A stretch of DNA of 64,000 nucleotides from assembly GCF_963924675.1 (NCBI RefSeq), contig NC_089225.1:83177951-83241950 (forward strand). The letters are read 5' to 3'. A program made the translations under genes and the position numbers. How positions within the stretch are numbered: the first letter of the stretch is position 1; every line of letters starts with the position of its first letter. Shown here one piece after another: positions 47,401-58,352 of the stretch. This DNA is from Phocoena phocoena (Eukaryota; Chordata; Mammalia; Artiodactyla; Phocoenidae). The notes beneath the pieces were generated by a model. That model saw only the letters and a program-made list of their open reading frames with translations, made no database searches and was not told the origin of the DNA.

Positions 47401-47779
47401 CATTGTTGAGGGTTTTCAGGACGCTTAACTGTGCTGAAATTCTGGGCTTATTTTGCACATAGTTGGGTTGGGATTTAGAGAAGGCCATGGGGTAAACAAA
47501 CACAAAAACAAACCAGGGGTGGGAGCCCTCTGAATGAATGGTGGAGTAAAGGTCTTCAAAAATTTGTTTTTCCATACAGGTAATAAGAGCTGTCAAAATC
47601 AACTCTTTTAGAACTCTGAAAATTAAAAGCTTGCAATAATCTAAGGACTATCTATTAAAGCAAAACGGCCAAATCTTAGTAAGAACAGCAAGATTCTGGC
47701 ATTCCAAGGCTCACCACAAAGCTGGAGAGGAAAAACTGGTGAATTAAATGTCCATAGGGTGTTTTAAAAGGCTCTGACA

Positions 47780-47990
47780 GGGCTTCCCTGGTGGCGCAAT
47801 GGTTGAGAGTCCGCCTGCCGATGCAGGGGACACGGGTTCGTGTCCCGGTCCGGGAGGATCCCACATGCCATGGAGCCGCTAGGCAGTGAGCCATGGCCGC
47901 TGAGCTTGCGCGTCCGGAGCCTGGGCTCCGCAATGGGAGAGGCCACAACAGTGAGAGGCCCGCGTACGGCAAAAAAAAAAAAAAAAAAAA
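47780..47990 (+). mobile_element. CHR-2-type SINE with small deletions
   Basis: Plus strand with long A tail. Perfect 14-bp duplication aaaaggctctgaca at 47766-47779 and 47991-48004. About 5 bases are missing near 47882 (ctaggcagtgagccatgg) relative to sister copies. Frames at 47676-48073 are SINE-derived. Confidence 0.95.
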
Positions 47991-48139
47991 AAAAGGCTCT
48001 GACATATTCCTGCACATCCGGAAGCCCACATGAGTACGAAGGACTGGGAGACTCATTGGTTCAAGGCACTTAAGGAAATCTTTGTCTAGTTATTAACTGA
48101 TCACTAAGCTAGCAGAGCAGAGACTCCAGCGGTTGCATA

Positions 48140-48680
48140 GGACAAAGAATATAGACTTTAAAGAACAAGTTCAGGAAAGTCATCAAACAAACAACAGCAA
48201 AACCTCTGGGAAAGTTGGCGTATCTGACTTGTAGAGTTGACACCTTACATTATTTAAAATGTCCAGTTTTCAGCAAAAAATTATTAGACATGCAAGGAAA
48301 CCAGAAAGTATAACCCATATACAGGAAAAAAGTAGCCAATAAAAACTGCCCCCGAGGAAGCCTAGAAGTTGTACTTACTACACAAAAACTTTTAAATTAG
48401 CAATCATAAAAATGTTCAAAGATATAAAGAAAATCATGTCCAAAGAATTAAAGTAAGAGAATGATGACTCATCAAATACAGAATATCAATAGAGAGTTAG
48501 CAATTATAAAAAAGAACCAAATAGAAATTCTGGATATGTCAATTATACTTCAGTTAAAAAAAGAAAAGGAATTCTGGAGTTGAAAAGTACAGTAATTGAA
48601 ATGAAAAACTCACGAGAGGGGATCAAGAGCAGTTCTGAACTGGCACAAGAATCAGCGAACTTGAAAGCAGGTTAATAAAG
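48140..48680 (+). mobile_element. Old L1 5'-region/ORF1 fragment
   Basis: Sense L1: 'gtccagttttcagcaaaaaa', 'caggaaaccagaaagtataa'-like, 'aactgcccccgaggaagcct', 'aaagaattaaagtaagagaa', 'aaaagaaccaaatagaaatt', 'aatgaaaaactcacgagagg'. Frames are broken. It hosts the 36-bp micro-insertion at 48534-48569. Confidence 0.85.
48534..48569 (+). mobile_element. 36-bp L1 3'-terminus micro-insertion
   Basis: atatgtcaattatacttcag plus an A-rich tail matches the extreme 3' end of L1M. It is bounded by a perfect 8-bp repeat aattctgg (48526-48533 and 48570-48577), and the host L1 ORF1 reads continuously when it is removed. Confidence 0.8.
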
Positions 48681-48689
48681 AATTAGTGG

Positions 48690-48800
48690 TAATTGATGCA
48701 CAACATCGTAAATATACTGAAAATCACTGAGATGAACCCTTTTTTAAAAAAGCGTGATCTTTATGAAATGTGAATTTTATCTCAGTAAAGCTCTTACCGA
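48690..48800 (+). mobile_element. Possible L1 3' tail fragment
   Basis: 'aatatactgaaaatcactga' and 'gaaatgtgaattttatctca', 'gtaaagctc' resemble the terminal L1M 3'UTR. Short and uncertain. Confidence 0.5.
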
Positions 48801-48829
48801 AAAATCAAACAAACTGCTTGGTGGGTGCT

Positions 48830-49255
48830 TGAGGGGGGGCACTGCCAGCTGAAGATGAATCCGAGTTCCCACGAAACTGCCACCTACGGCCATGCTGAAA
48901 TCAGAGGTGAGCTGGGAAGTGATGTCGGCACCAAAGAAATCTGCCACAGTAGCTTGTGAATAGATACAATAAGAAGCAAGTTAATATGTTATTCCTAGGG
49001 TTTTAGGAGTAGATTTGTGCTTTGCTTTCCCACTCAGGGAAATCAAAGAAAAGAAATGAATGGAAGTGGGGCAATTGATAGTGATCACTTTGAATTCTCT
49101 ATAATCAATTTTTAAATACAATTCCAAATTTTACATTCTAATACAATTCTAAACTTTAAGAATTAAAACTTTTTTTTTTTTCTTTATAACACATCTCACA
49201 ACAGATAGTAACCTTGCACTGTGTGGTGAGACCATGGTAGGGAACCGGTGCTTAC
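48830..49255. other. Single-copy sequence
   Basis: No gene or named repeat is recognised. Confidence 0.45.
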
Positions 49256-49264
49256 CAGGTCATT

Positions 49265-49495
49265 TATTTCAGTGAATCCCAAATTTTAGTAAGTATAAGA
49301 GTTACTTGAGAAGCTATTAAAATGTTGATTTTGGATTTCTCTTACTCTCTAAAACTCCCTTCACCTTCCTACTCCCACTAAAGAGTATGATTCAGTAGGA
49401 TGGGGAGGGACCCAAGTGTCTGCATTGCCAAAAAGCATCCCTCCTGATTCTGATGCAGGCAGTCTGTGGATTCCAGATGGAGAAAACACTGATTT
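49265..49495 (-). mobile_element. MER5-like hAT element with internal extra sequence
   Basis: 'gaatcccaaattttagtaag', 'gagtatgattcagtaggatg', 'cctgattctgatgcaggcag', 'gtggattccagatggagaaa' follow MER5A reversed, with about 40 bp of C/T-rich sequence inserted after 49340. Confidence 0.6.
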
Positions 49496-50151
49496 AGTAC
49501 AACTCATTAGTTTTACAGCTGAGATAAATGGACAGAGCAAGAGAAAATGTCTTAAGACTGCATGATAGAGGCAGAGGTATAGAGTGAGAGTCTAAATACA
49601 AGTCTTGTCACCTGCAGCCTTGTGCTTTTTCCACTACATCACAGTGCTTCTTATATATTTGGGTTAGAACAGCCCTGCGCTCACTGCTCAGGCATGCCCA
49701 GGGGGGCAGTGGACCACATATCAGGGAGCATTAAAGCCGCTACACACCTATTCATGGCTTGGGCAGTCAGAATTTGTGCTGCCATTGCACATAACAAGCA
49801 TCTTGTGCAGAGCACCAGAATGTGAGTGCCATCACTGTGGCCACCGCGAGAGAGTTAGGGAATGAGATGACATATTTAAAAGTACTCAGAGATTTCAGAG
49901 AGCGGTAACCCAAAGACTGGCTAATTATTCACTTCCTCTCGGACCAGAGCTACACAGCACTAAGCATTCACATATTTTCAAACATGTGGATCACTGATTT
50001 AAGTGTTCAGTTTCCTGCTGGCATCTGACATCGTGAAACCACAACTGTAGAGAATTCCAATTCACGGTTATAAATAAAATTGGCTACAAAGGTTAGAGAC
50101 AATGAAAGGTCTGAGACAGGGTGTACTCTTCCAGGATAAAAGATTAACCTT
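49496..50151. other. Single-copy sequence
   Basis: No gene or named repeat is recognised. Confidence 0.45.
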
Positions 50152-50366
50152 GGGCTTCCCTGGTGGCGCAGTGGTTGAGAGTCCGCCTGCCGATGCAGGG
50201 GACACGGGTTCGTGCCCTGGTCTGGGAAGATCCCACATGCCGTGGAGTGGCTGAGCCCGTGAGCCATGGCCGCTGAGCCTGTGCGTCCGGAGCCTGTGCT
50301 CTGCAACGGGAGAGGCCACAACAGTGAGAGGCCCGCGTACTGCAAACAAACAAACAAACAAAAAAA
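50152..50366 (+). mobile_element. CHR-2-type SINE without visible target duplication
   Basis: Intact head and boxes, tail (acaa)n. The left flank ends gattaacctt and the right begins ccccagaatttc. I find no shared flanking repeat, unlike most other CHR copies here. Frames at 50007-50380 are SINE-derived. Confidence 0.94.
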
Positions 50367-50464
50367 CCCCAGAATTTCAAGTTGGATATCTTCTTTAGCG
50401 TTACGATGATAAATTTAAATAAATTAATGTCTTTTTTTATGTTGATGAACTTTTTAATTAAAAC

Positions 50465-50648
50465 TTAAAAAAAAACTTTTTATTGAAGTATAGTTGATTT
50501 ACAATGTTGTGTTAGTTTCGGGTGCACAGCAAAGTGATTCAGTGCTATATATATTATATATATAATATGTATATTCTTTTCCATTATAGCTTATTACAAG
50601 ATATTGAGTATGGTTCCCTGTGCTGTACAGTAGGTCCTAAAATAATTT
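50465..50648 (-). mobile_element. L1 3' terminus fragment, cetartiodactyl lineage
   Basis: 'tttattgaagtatagttgat', 'ttacaatgttgtgttagttt', 'tgcacagcaaagtgattcag', 'ttattacaagatattgagta', 'gttccctgtgctgtacagta' is the complement of a ruminant/whale L1 3'UTR. Contains an AT-rich (ta)n patch. Confidence 0.85.
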
Positions 50649-50662
50649 CTAAATGCGTTTTT

Positions 50663-50960
50663 CCTAAATTTTCTTTTTTCTTATTTATTTATTTTTGGCT
50701 GTGTTGGGTCTTCGTTGCTGTGCACGGGCTTCCTCTAGTTGCGGCGAGCGGGGGTTACTCTTGGTTGTGGTGAGCGAGCTTCTCATTGCGGTGGCTTCTC
50801 TTGCTGTGGAGCATGGGCTCTAGGTGCGCGGGCTTCAGTAGTTGTGGTGCATGGGCTTCGTTGCTCCATGGCATGTGGGATCTTTCCAGACCAGGGCTTG
50901 AACCCTTGTCCCCTGCATTGGCAGGTGGATTCTTAACCACTGCACCACCAGGGAAGTCCC
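50663..50960 (-). mobile_element. CHR-1-type long SINE
   Basis: Minus strand, (aaat)n tail near 50682-50695, long CHR-1 body including 'tgttgggtcttcgttgctgt', 'ctctaggtgcgcgggcttca'. Flanking repeat ctaaatgcgttttt / ctaaatgcattttt at 50649-50662 and 50961-50974 (13/14). Confidence 0.95.
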
Positions 50961-51039
50961 CTAAATGCATTTTTAAAGAGCTCATAATTAAAATAAATGA
51001 ATTATGTCATAGTGATCTCATGTATATATCATGCTAAAA

Positions 51040-51490
51040 GGTAAAATGTTATTAAGTTGCACAAAGGAAGCAGATCAATGTCCTGGGGTTTGCAACACAC
51101 GTTGAGTAGGAGCCAGGGCCTAACCTCACATCTTGGAGGAGTTGAGATTTTCTGAGAGGGGATTGAGAAATATGCACTCACTGGGGTGAGTGCAGAGGAG
51201 CCTGGGGCTGGAAATCAGGTTACTAAATCCTTGTCTGGAGCATGTGGGCAGATGTGAGAAGTGGGAGGAATGTTCAGACCACATCATTTCCTAGTGAAAA
51301 TGCCAATGCAAACTTGCAACCATAGCAACACAATAGTCCTATTAAAGCCATACTAAAAAAACCTCTTTCAGTCGAATTTAATTGACCAAAAAAACCAAAA
51401 AACCAAACCAAAAAACCACCCTTCCATTTCTCACTTTTTACTAATAAGTAAAGTTTTGTGTCTATTTTTATTTCCCTTTTATCCAATTAA
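51040..51490. other. Single-copy sequence
   Basis: No gene or named repeat recognised. An A/C-rich patch is at 51390-51420. Confidence 0.4.
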
Positions 51491-51508
51491 TTAAGAGTGC
51501 ATTGCTAG

Positions 51509-52096
51509 CTTTATTTACAATAGCCGGGACATGGAAGCAACCTAAGTGTCCATCGACAGATTAACGGATAAAGAAGATGTGCCACATATATACAATGGAA
51601 TATTACTCAACCATAAAAAGAAACGAAACTGAGTTATTTGTAGTGAGGTGGATGGACCTAGAGTCTGTCATACAGAGTGAAGTAAGTCAGAAAGAGAAAA
51701 ACAAAGACCGTATGCTAACACATATATATGGGATCTAAAAATTAAAAAAAAATGGTTCTGAAGAATCTAAGGGCAGGACAGGAATAAAGACGAGACATAG
51801 AGAATGGACTTGAGGACACAGGGAGGGGAAGGGTAAGCTGGGACGAAGTGAGAGAGTGGCATGGACATATATACACTACCAAATAAAAATAGCTAGCTAG
51901 TGGGAAGCAGCCGCATAGCACAGGGAGATCAGCTCGGTGCTTTGTGACCACCTAGAGGAGTGGGATAGGGAGGGTGGGAGGGAGAGACAAGAGGGAAGAG
52001 ATATGGGGATATATGTATACGTATAGCTGATTCACTTTGCTATAGAGCAGAAACTAACACACCACTGTAAAGCAATTATAAAGATATTAAAAAAAA
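51509..52096 (+). mobile_element. Younger L1, 5' truncated (source part)
   Basis: Sense L1 from ORF2 end: 'tttacaatagccgggacatg', 'gaagcaacctaagtgtccat', 'caatggaatattactcaacc', 'gagtgaagtaagtcagaaag', then 3'UTR 'gagagagtggcatggacata', 'aacaccactgtaaagcaatt'-like and the first A run at 52089-52096. Same lineage as the copy at 36171-37085. Confidence 0.93.
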
Positions 52097-52342
52097 GAAT
52101 TTTATAGATAGAAGGTGGTAATTATATCATCTCTCAGGATTTTGAAAATACATATTTTAAAGATGTATTAATTTGCTGTATGTTCATTGTTGCTGAGTAA
52201 ATAATCTTGCTTATTTGTGGTTTTGTTTCTGTTATTTTTGAAGTAAAAATTAAGTAACATTGAGAATTATAACTACTATAACTGCTATAACCACTAATAA
52301 AATACTCAAAATATCCTCAAGATATTTATATTTTTTAAAAAA
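52097..52342 (+). mobile_element. Candidate L1 3'-transduced segment
   Basis: About 240 bp of non-L1 sequence lies between the L1 A run and a second A run (52336-52342). It contains its own AATAAA at 52296-52301, about 40 bases upstream of that tail. Directly after it agtgcatcgctag (52343-52355) repeats agtgcattgctag (51496-51508) that precedes the L1 at 12 of 13 positions. Confidence 0.6.
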
Positions 52343-52679
52343 AGTGCATCGCTAGAAGATTTCTTGATAACACTTTCTAACACAGAGGCAAAAGTTTTAG
52401 AAATACAATCTGTACTTGCAGAAGATAATTCTCTTATGACTCTACCAGGGGAGAAACAAAGAAAATACAAACTAATAAGAAAGTTGGAGATGGCTTTAGA
52501 GGTTTCTTTTCTAGGCATCAAAATGAAACTGGAGTGGATGGTGGGTAGAGAGCTGAATTAACACGGGTAATGCAGAGGGGAGATGAGATGGAACTTCTCT
52601 GAAGATTTCAGGAGTTTTTCTAAAGAGCAGGGCTGGTACTGAGGAGACTGAGGCATGCAAGTACAGGGTGAGGTCCCAT

Positions 52680-52850
52680 CTTTATTCAAACTTTTGATAT
52701 TTTATCATGGATTTGTTTGTATTCATTCTGACTTAAAAATATTACATTAAAATATTATTTGTCTTAATTACTGAGTTTTTTGGCATCCCAATAAAATTTG
52801 TGCCTGAAGTGAGTGCCTTACTTGCCTCACCCTAGTTCCTGCCCTGCTAG
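52680..52850 (-). repeat. Unassigned old DNA-transposon-like repeat
   Basis: Reverse complement starts 'cagggcaggaactagggtga', 'ggcaagtaaggcactcactt', 'caggcacaaattttattggg', a dispersed mammalian pattern I recognise but cannot name. Confidence 0.4.
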
Positions 52851-53124
52851 GGAAAAACAACGAGGAAAAAATTCATAGAGAACATTAGAAATTTTGTTTG
52901 CATTCTGAGCTCTACTTGAAAAGTAAAGCTTATATTCCCTAGGTGCAGAGGTCCTGGGCTCTACCTCCTATGGTTTACAAGGCCAGGATATGTAGAATTG
53001 AACATTTAACAATCAAGGGGAGATACTGCACTTTATGGTGTTTTCCTTCTCACTGCGTTGAAGACTTTCTCTTTATTACTGATTCTAACCAATTTGATTA
53101 CATTGTACTTAATGAAGTTTTCTT

Positions 53125-54364
53125 CTTGTTTTTTTATGCCTAGGGTTAGCTGAAGATTCTTGGATCTGTGGGTTTATGGTTTTCATCAAGCTTAGAAAAA
53201 TTTAAGTTATTATTTCTTTAAATATTTTTCTGTTCCTCCCACTTTCTGTTAGGGCTCCAGTACTCCAATTACATGCATATTAGGCTGCTGGAAGATCTCT
53301 GATGCTCATTTGTTTTTCGGTCTTGTTTTCTCTAGGAGTTTCATTGTGGATGATTTCTATTGCTATGTCTTCAAGTTCACTGATTCTATTTTATACAAGG
53401 CCTAATCCACCGTTAATCCTACCCAGTGTATTTTTCATTTCAGACGTTATAGTTTTAATATCCAGAAATTCTGTTTGGGTCATTTTTATATATTCCATGT
53501 CTTTTTAAAAAACATACTTAATCCTTCCTTTTTGAACATATGAAACAGTTATAATAACTGTTTGAATGTCCTGGTGTACTAATTCTAGTATCTCTTTTTT
53601 TAAAATTTTTATTTATTTATTTATTTAATTCTAGTATCTCTTGTCATTTCTTGATCTGTTTATATTGATTGCTTTTTCCTTTATTATGGGTTGTATTTTC
53701 CTGCTTCTTTGCATGCCTGGTAATTTTGGATTGGATGCCACACATTGTGAATTTTACATTGTGGGTGCTGGTTATTTTTATATTCCTATGAATATTCTTG
53801 ATACTTATTCTGGGATACAGCTAAATTACTTGGAAAAAGTCTGATTCTTTTCAGGCTTGCTTTTAAGCTTTGTAAGTGGGACCAAGAGCAGCCTTCAGTC
53901 TATGGGCAATTTTCCCTCACTACTGATTCTTCTAACCAAGGGGTCAAGAAATGTAAGATTTTCCACTCTGGCTGGTAGGAACAGGAACTATTTCCAGCCT
54001 TGTGTGAGAAACAAGTATTATTTCCTCTAATCCTTTCCCTGACCTCAGGTAGTTTCCTTATTTGTATACACTGACCAGTTCCTAGCTGAAGATTGAATGG
54101 GGACCCTCTCAAGATCTCTAGAGCTTTCTCTGTGATACTTGTTTGATATTCTGCTCTGCAAAACTCTAGCTGCCTTGGCTCCTGGACTCCCAGCTTTATC
54201 TCCTCCCTGAACTGTCTTGGAAACTCTTTCAAGGCAGTAAGCTCAGACAATCATAGAGCTTTCCTCATTTGTTTTCTCTCTCTAAGATATCATTGTCCTC
54301 TGCTGCCTGGTGTCCGATTCTAACAACTGTAATTTCATATAGCTTTCCCATTTATTTTTAGTGG

Positions 54365-54397
<33 letters not shown>

Positions 54398-54450
54398 AGG
54401 GAGGGTTAGTTAGGTCCTTGTTACTCCATTTTGCCTGGAGCAAAGGTCTC
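53125..54450 (-). mobile_element. L1M 5'UTR
   Basis: The complement reads from an L1 5' end at about 54450 ('ttactccattttgcctggag') through 'gacctcaggtagtttcctta', 'ctcccagctttatctcctcc', 'attttggattggatgccaca', 'tgtgaattttacattgtggg', 'tcttgatctgtttatattga'. The promoter region is decayed. The 116-codon minus frame at 53900-54250 is L1-derived. Confidence 0.85.
53597..53626 (-). mobile_element. 30-bp tail-only micro-insertion
   Basis: T-rich (attt)n insert flanked by perfect 16-bp repeats aattctagtatctctt at 53581-53596 and 53627-53642. On the minus strand it is an (aaat)n/A tail as found on local SINE/L1 copies. Confidence 0.8.
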
Positions 54451-54454
54451 CAAC

Positions 54455-55188
54455 TTTATGGCTTCTGAATGTGGTTGATGAGTAATTTCTTTGGAGAACA
54501 GAATAAATTACATCTTGAATGATCAGTTAAAGTCTCTTAATGGTTTAGGACATCCTAATAAAATTTACATCATTTTCAAGTGTCAAAACATAATTCTCAT
54601 GATTTTATACTCATAATTTTTATATAAATACTTAGTAAGCAAGTGTCAAAGTTTTATTTCTCATTAATGAGGTAAGCAGAAAGATGATAAAGGCAGATCT
54701 ATTAGGAGGGAAGGAGGAAGGGAAGGAAAGGGAGAGAGAATATAAATGGAAAAATACGTTGGAATAAGTTAGGTCAATTAGATATAAAACTATTAATGTC
54801 CCACAGGCCAATAAAATTATAACCTTTCAGTTTATCTTCTCAGTGGAACAGAAATAATTTTTATTTCTATTATATAAAAACTCATTTGTATAGCATTCAT
54901 TTTCCACAGGTTAACATCTAACCTTTACAGACTTAAAAATGTCAGGGCCTTAGTTAATAGTAATAGTAAGTAAAATAAAAGTTACTTTCCCCTGGAGAGT
55001 CAGATGACTGTTGGGTGGGCTTAAGTGTTTTAAGAAGGCATTAAATAGACACAGTTTTCTGACTTCCTTCTAAGTTTTGGAAATCTTCTTAAGGTAAGTG
55101 TTACCTATAAGTCAATGAGATCTGCCCTTATCGGCTGGTCACTCTGGGTCTAAATTTACTCATTTAATGAAAAGATTAAACTAGAGCA
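54455..55188. other. AT-rich sequence with purine tract
   Basis: Purine-rich run at about 54700-54740 (agg/gaa units). No gene is recognised. Confidence 0.45.
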
Positions 55189-55196
55189 GCGGTTTT

Positions 55197-55349
55197 AAAC
55201 TGTGGTTACATGTTAGAATCATCTCGGGGAGCTTTTCAAAAATACCAGAGTCAGAGTCCCTTACCAGACCAACTAAATCCAGCTCTTTGAGGGTAAAGCC
55301 TGAGCATCATTAACTGTTTTTAATGTGCAGCTGGGGTTGAAAGCCACTG
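55197..55349 (-). mobile_element. MER5-like hAT element with decayed 8-bp duplication
   Basis: Begins cagcggttttaaactgtgg and ends aaagccactg, 153 bp, with 'tcagagtcccttaccagacc' and 'ctaaatccagctctttgagg' internally. Adjacent octamers aactagag and gtctagac share ctaga, consistent with a mutated 8-bp hAT duplication. Confidence 0.7.
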
Positions 55350-55357
55350 GTCTAGAC

Positions 55358-56299
55358 TGGGTTGCTCAGATTCCTTTCAATAACAGTGCCCCATGATTCT
55401 ACGGCTTGAAATCTAGGCAAATCACTTTTACACTGAAGAAAATAGACAAATACAAGCTCTGCTAACTTCCCTGCATTGCCAGTGACTTGGAAATGATTCA
55501 GGACTGCCAGCATTCACTCCATGGTGTGGAAGGCCAGGGGTGGGAGAGCAGAATGACTGGTCTTTGTGGTCCAATTAGATATAGTCAGCATGAGTTGCTA
55601 GAAAGAGACAGGAAAGCTTGCAATTTCTTTTAAAAAAGAAACGGAAAAGAAATATCAAAATTCATTTTGTGCCACTGCCTTTATACTGTTGAGCTCATCT
55701 TTGTTCCCAGAGCAGGTGTTCTTTCACAGATGTTATTGGAGATTGCATTTCTGATCTAAGACTGTGCACCCATAAATTAAGACTATGACCAATAATATTC
55801 ACAAAAAGAAAATAATGCAATAAGTATAAGCCTTTAAGATTATTTCAAATAACAAAATTCTATTTCAAATTCTATTCCTTCATGCTTGTTGTCACTGATA
55901 AGCATTTTTGGTAGTTCTTTTTAATTGAAAAGAATTTTTGAAAGCATCGACTTTTGAACCTTTTCACCCTAAAACTACACTTATGAGAAACACATAACAA
56001 ATGTAACTAAGCAAGCCAAAAATTAATAGAAAATTTGCTAAGCTTGGTAGGAGTTTTAAAAATCATAAATTAATGCTGAATTATTTTAAATGGGTTTTGG
56101 GCATCTGTCTCAATGATTGTATGACTTCTTTTTTTTGATTTGTTAATGTAGTAATAGTAATATAATAGTAATAGATATCCAAATATTAAACTATGTTTCT
56201 ACTTCTGTTATAAACCGTACTTGGTCATGATGGATTATTCTTTTAATATTCTATTTGATTCCATTTATTTCCTCCCTGACACTTTTCATGATAATAATC
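55358..56299. other. AT-rich single-copy sequence
   Basis: No gene or named repeat is recognised. Confidence 0.45.
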
Positions 56300-56475
56300 C
56301 TTTTTCCTTTACAGTGAAACATCCCTGTGAGTTGAGTAGGAACTGTATTAGTTTTCATAGCCATTTGACAGATTAGAAAACTGAGACACAGAGGTGGTAA
56401 ATGACTTATTAGCTAAGAACAAATGACAAATAGGTGACAAAGCCTATATTTAAATGTTTGGCTCCTAGTTTCCGG
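56300..56475 (-). repeat. MIR SINE fragment
   Basis: 'atttgacagattagaaaact', 'gagacacagaggtggtaaat' and 'caaataggtgacaaagccta' follow MIR in reverse. Confidence 0.65.
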
Positions 56476-57769
56476 CCCAGGGAATTTTTTTTTTCCTCTT
56501 CTTTTCTCTAGGAGATTTATGTTTTCATCAAAAAAATCATTCCAATCACTAAATATTTCAGATAACCTCACAATATTTCACATAACCTTAGAGTGATGTC
56601 TTGGAAACAGGATTTCCATTTCCAGCTAAATCATTAATGCTATTTAAAATCCTAATGCCTAACGCTCTCCTGTTTTTTAAATCTCCACAGTGACAGTTGT
56701 CATAACCACATTTAACCATGATGGAGCTTGGGGAAAAATGTGGGGTGGAAGTGGGAGAAGATGAGAACAAGAGAGGTCAGATGGTTGGTTGAGCCATTAG
56801 CTGAGTTGCAGAATCAACTAGGATGAGTAGATTTGAGGATGGGCCTGCATGAATGGGCTTATAGAGGCTTAGTTTGAATTTCCAGGTGTGGAACCTACAA
56901 GGCAGTTGAAAATATAGTTCTGGAATGCCAACTAAAAATTGTCACTCGCCAATTGCCTCTACAAGGATTAAGTCACTAGCCACTGCAGTCGCTGACCCTC
57001 ATCACATCCTGAAGGAGTTCAGGGTGGAGATCAGGAACGAGGCTCTCTGTGATCTGGGAAAAAAATGGCAGAACAGGCCTTCAGATTGTTAGATATTTTT
57101 TCAGGAGATTTTATAAGCCCAAATTCTTGCATCTTCTCATATGTAGAAAAGCACTAAAACCATTAACAGAGACATCTGCTCCTTATGACTAGCAGCAACC
57201 TTCTGCCAAAATGTGTGCTTGACGGCATGTATTCCTCACCGAAATCACACATGTCCTGACACTCCCTGACCCCCACCTACCTCTTCAGAGCAGTTCCTCA
57301 GAGCTATTTGAGATGCTGTCTCCCAGGCTATTAGCCTTATTTTGTCTCAAATAAAAATGAATTCACAACTCTCACGTTGTGCATTTTTTACAGTTGACAG
57401 GACCGTTGGAGAGAGGTTGGATTGGACATGCAGAGTTGGGAGTGATTGGCAGATAGGTGGTACCAGAGTCTTGGGAATGGCTGAAATCACCCAGGGACAG
57501 TGAGGGGAGCAAGGAGAAAGGAATATGAAATGCCAACATTTCTGTGGATAGAGAAACAGGAGGCAAGAAGAAACATAGAAGAAACACAGAGAGGGAAGGA
57601 GAAAAGCAGGAGAGGGCAGCACCCTGAAAGCCAAGGGAAGAGGAGCGTTCTCCTCCCTTCTTGCCCTAACCTTGTCTTCTCCCAGGCTTCATCATCTCAG
57701 TAAATGGCTCACCTTCCACCCAGCTGCCTAAGGAAGCAAACAGGTATCTTTTTGATTATCCACCCCGCT
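56476..57769. other. Single-copy sequence
   Basis: Frames at 57347-57634 and 57372-57587 (minus) are pyrimidine-driven and unrecognised. Confidence 0.4.
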
Positions 57770-58352
57770 TCTCTCATCAGCAAGTCTTAGCAATTCAACT
57801 CCTAATCATATCTGAATTTGTTCACTTCTTCCCCTTCTATCCAGAACCCCCCACCTCACAACTCCAAGACCCTCCTATCTCTCTCCTGGGCAATTGCAAC
57901 GGCCTCTTTGGTGGTCCCCCCGCTTCTGATCTTGTCCCCCCTCAACCAAGACCATTCTCCACCCAGAAGACAGAACACTCTACAAAAGCACAAAGTAGGG
58001 ATCACACCATTCATTGAGGAAAATCCTCCAATGATTTCCTATTGCACTTCAACTAAAATCCCAGCTTTTTATCATGACTTAAATGGATCCACATCTGGCC
58101 CTGCCCAGCTCTCCGACCCCATCCTGTACATTCTCCCTTTACTCACCAAATCCAGCTACAACAGCCTTCTTTCTAGTCTTTGAACATACCAAGTCCATCC
58201 CCACAGGGCCCTTGCCTTTGCTGCCCTCTTGGTCTGAAGTGCTCTGCCCCAGACTTTGCACTCTGGCTCTGTCTTAAGTCAGGCCTCAGCTTAAATATCA
58301 CCTCCACAGAGAGGTCTTCCCTGACCACCCCACCTCATGAGCAGACACCCAC
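57770..58352 (+). repeat. L2 LINE 3' region, left part
   Basis: 'tctctcctgggcaattgcaa', 'cggcctctttggtggtcccc', 'aaatcctccaatgatttcct', 'ttctagtctttgaacatacc', 'ccttgcctttgctgccctct', 'agagaggtcttccctgacca' give a long, well-ordered L2. Frames at 57818-58277 are read from it. Confidence 0.9.

Noticed and set aside
2159..50960. Functional tRNA genes
   Set aside because: A and B boxes are those of tRNA-derived SINEs. The cloverleaf cannot form over the whole head and the sequence continues into the SINE body.
2159..50960. CRISPR-like array of repeated units
   Set aside because: The repeated units are kilobases apart, in both orientations, with target-site duplications. They are dispersed SINEs.
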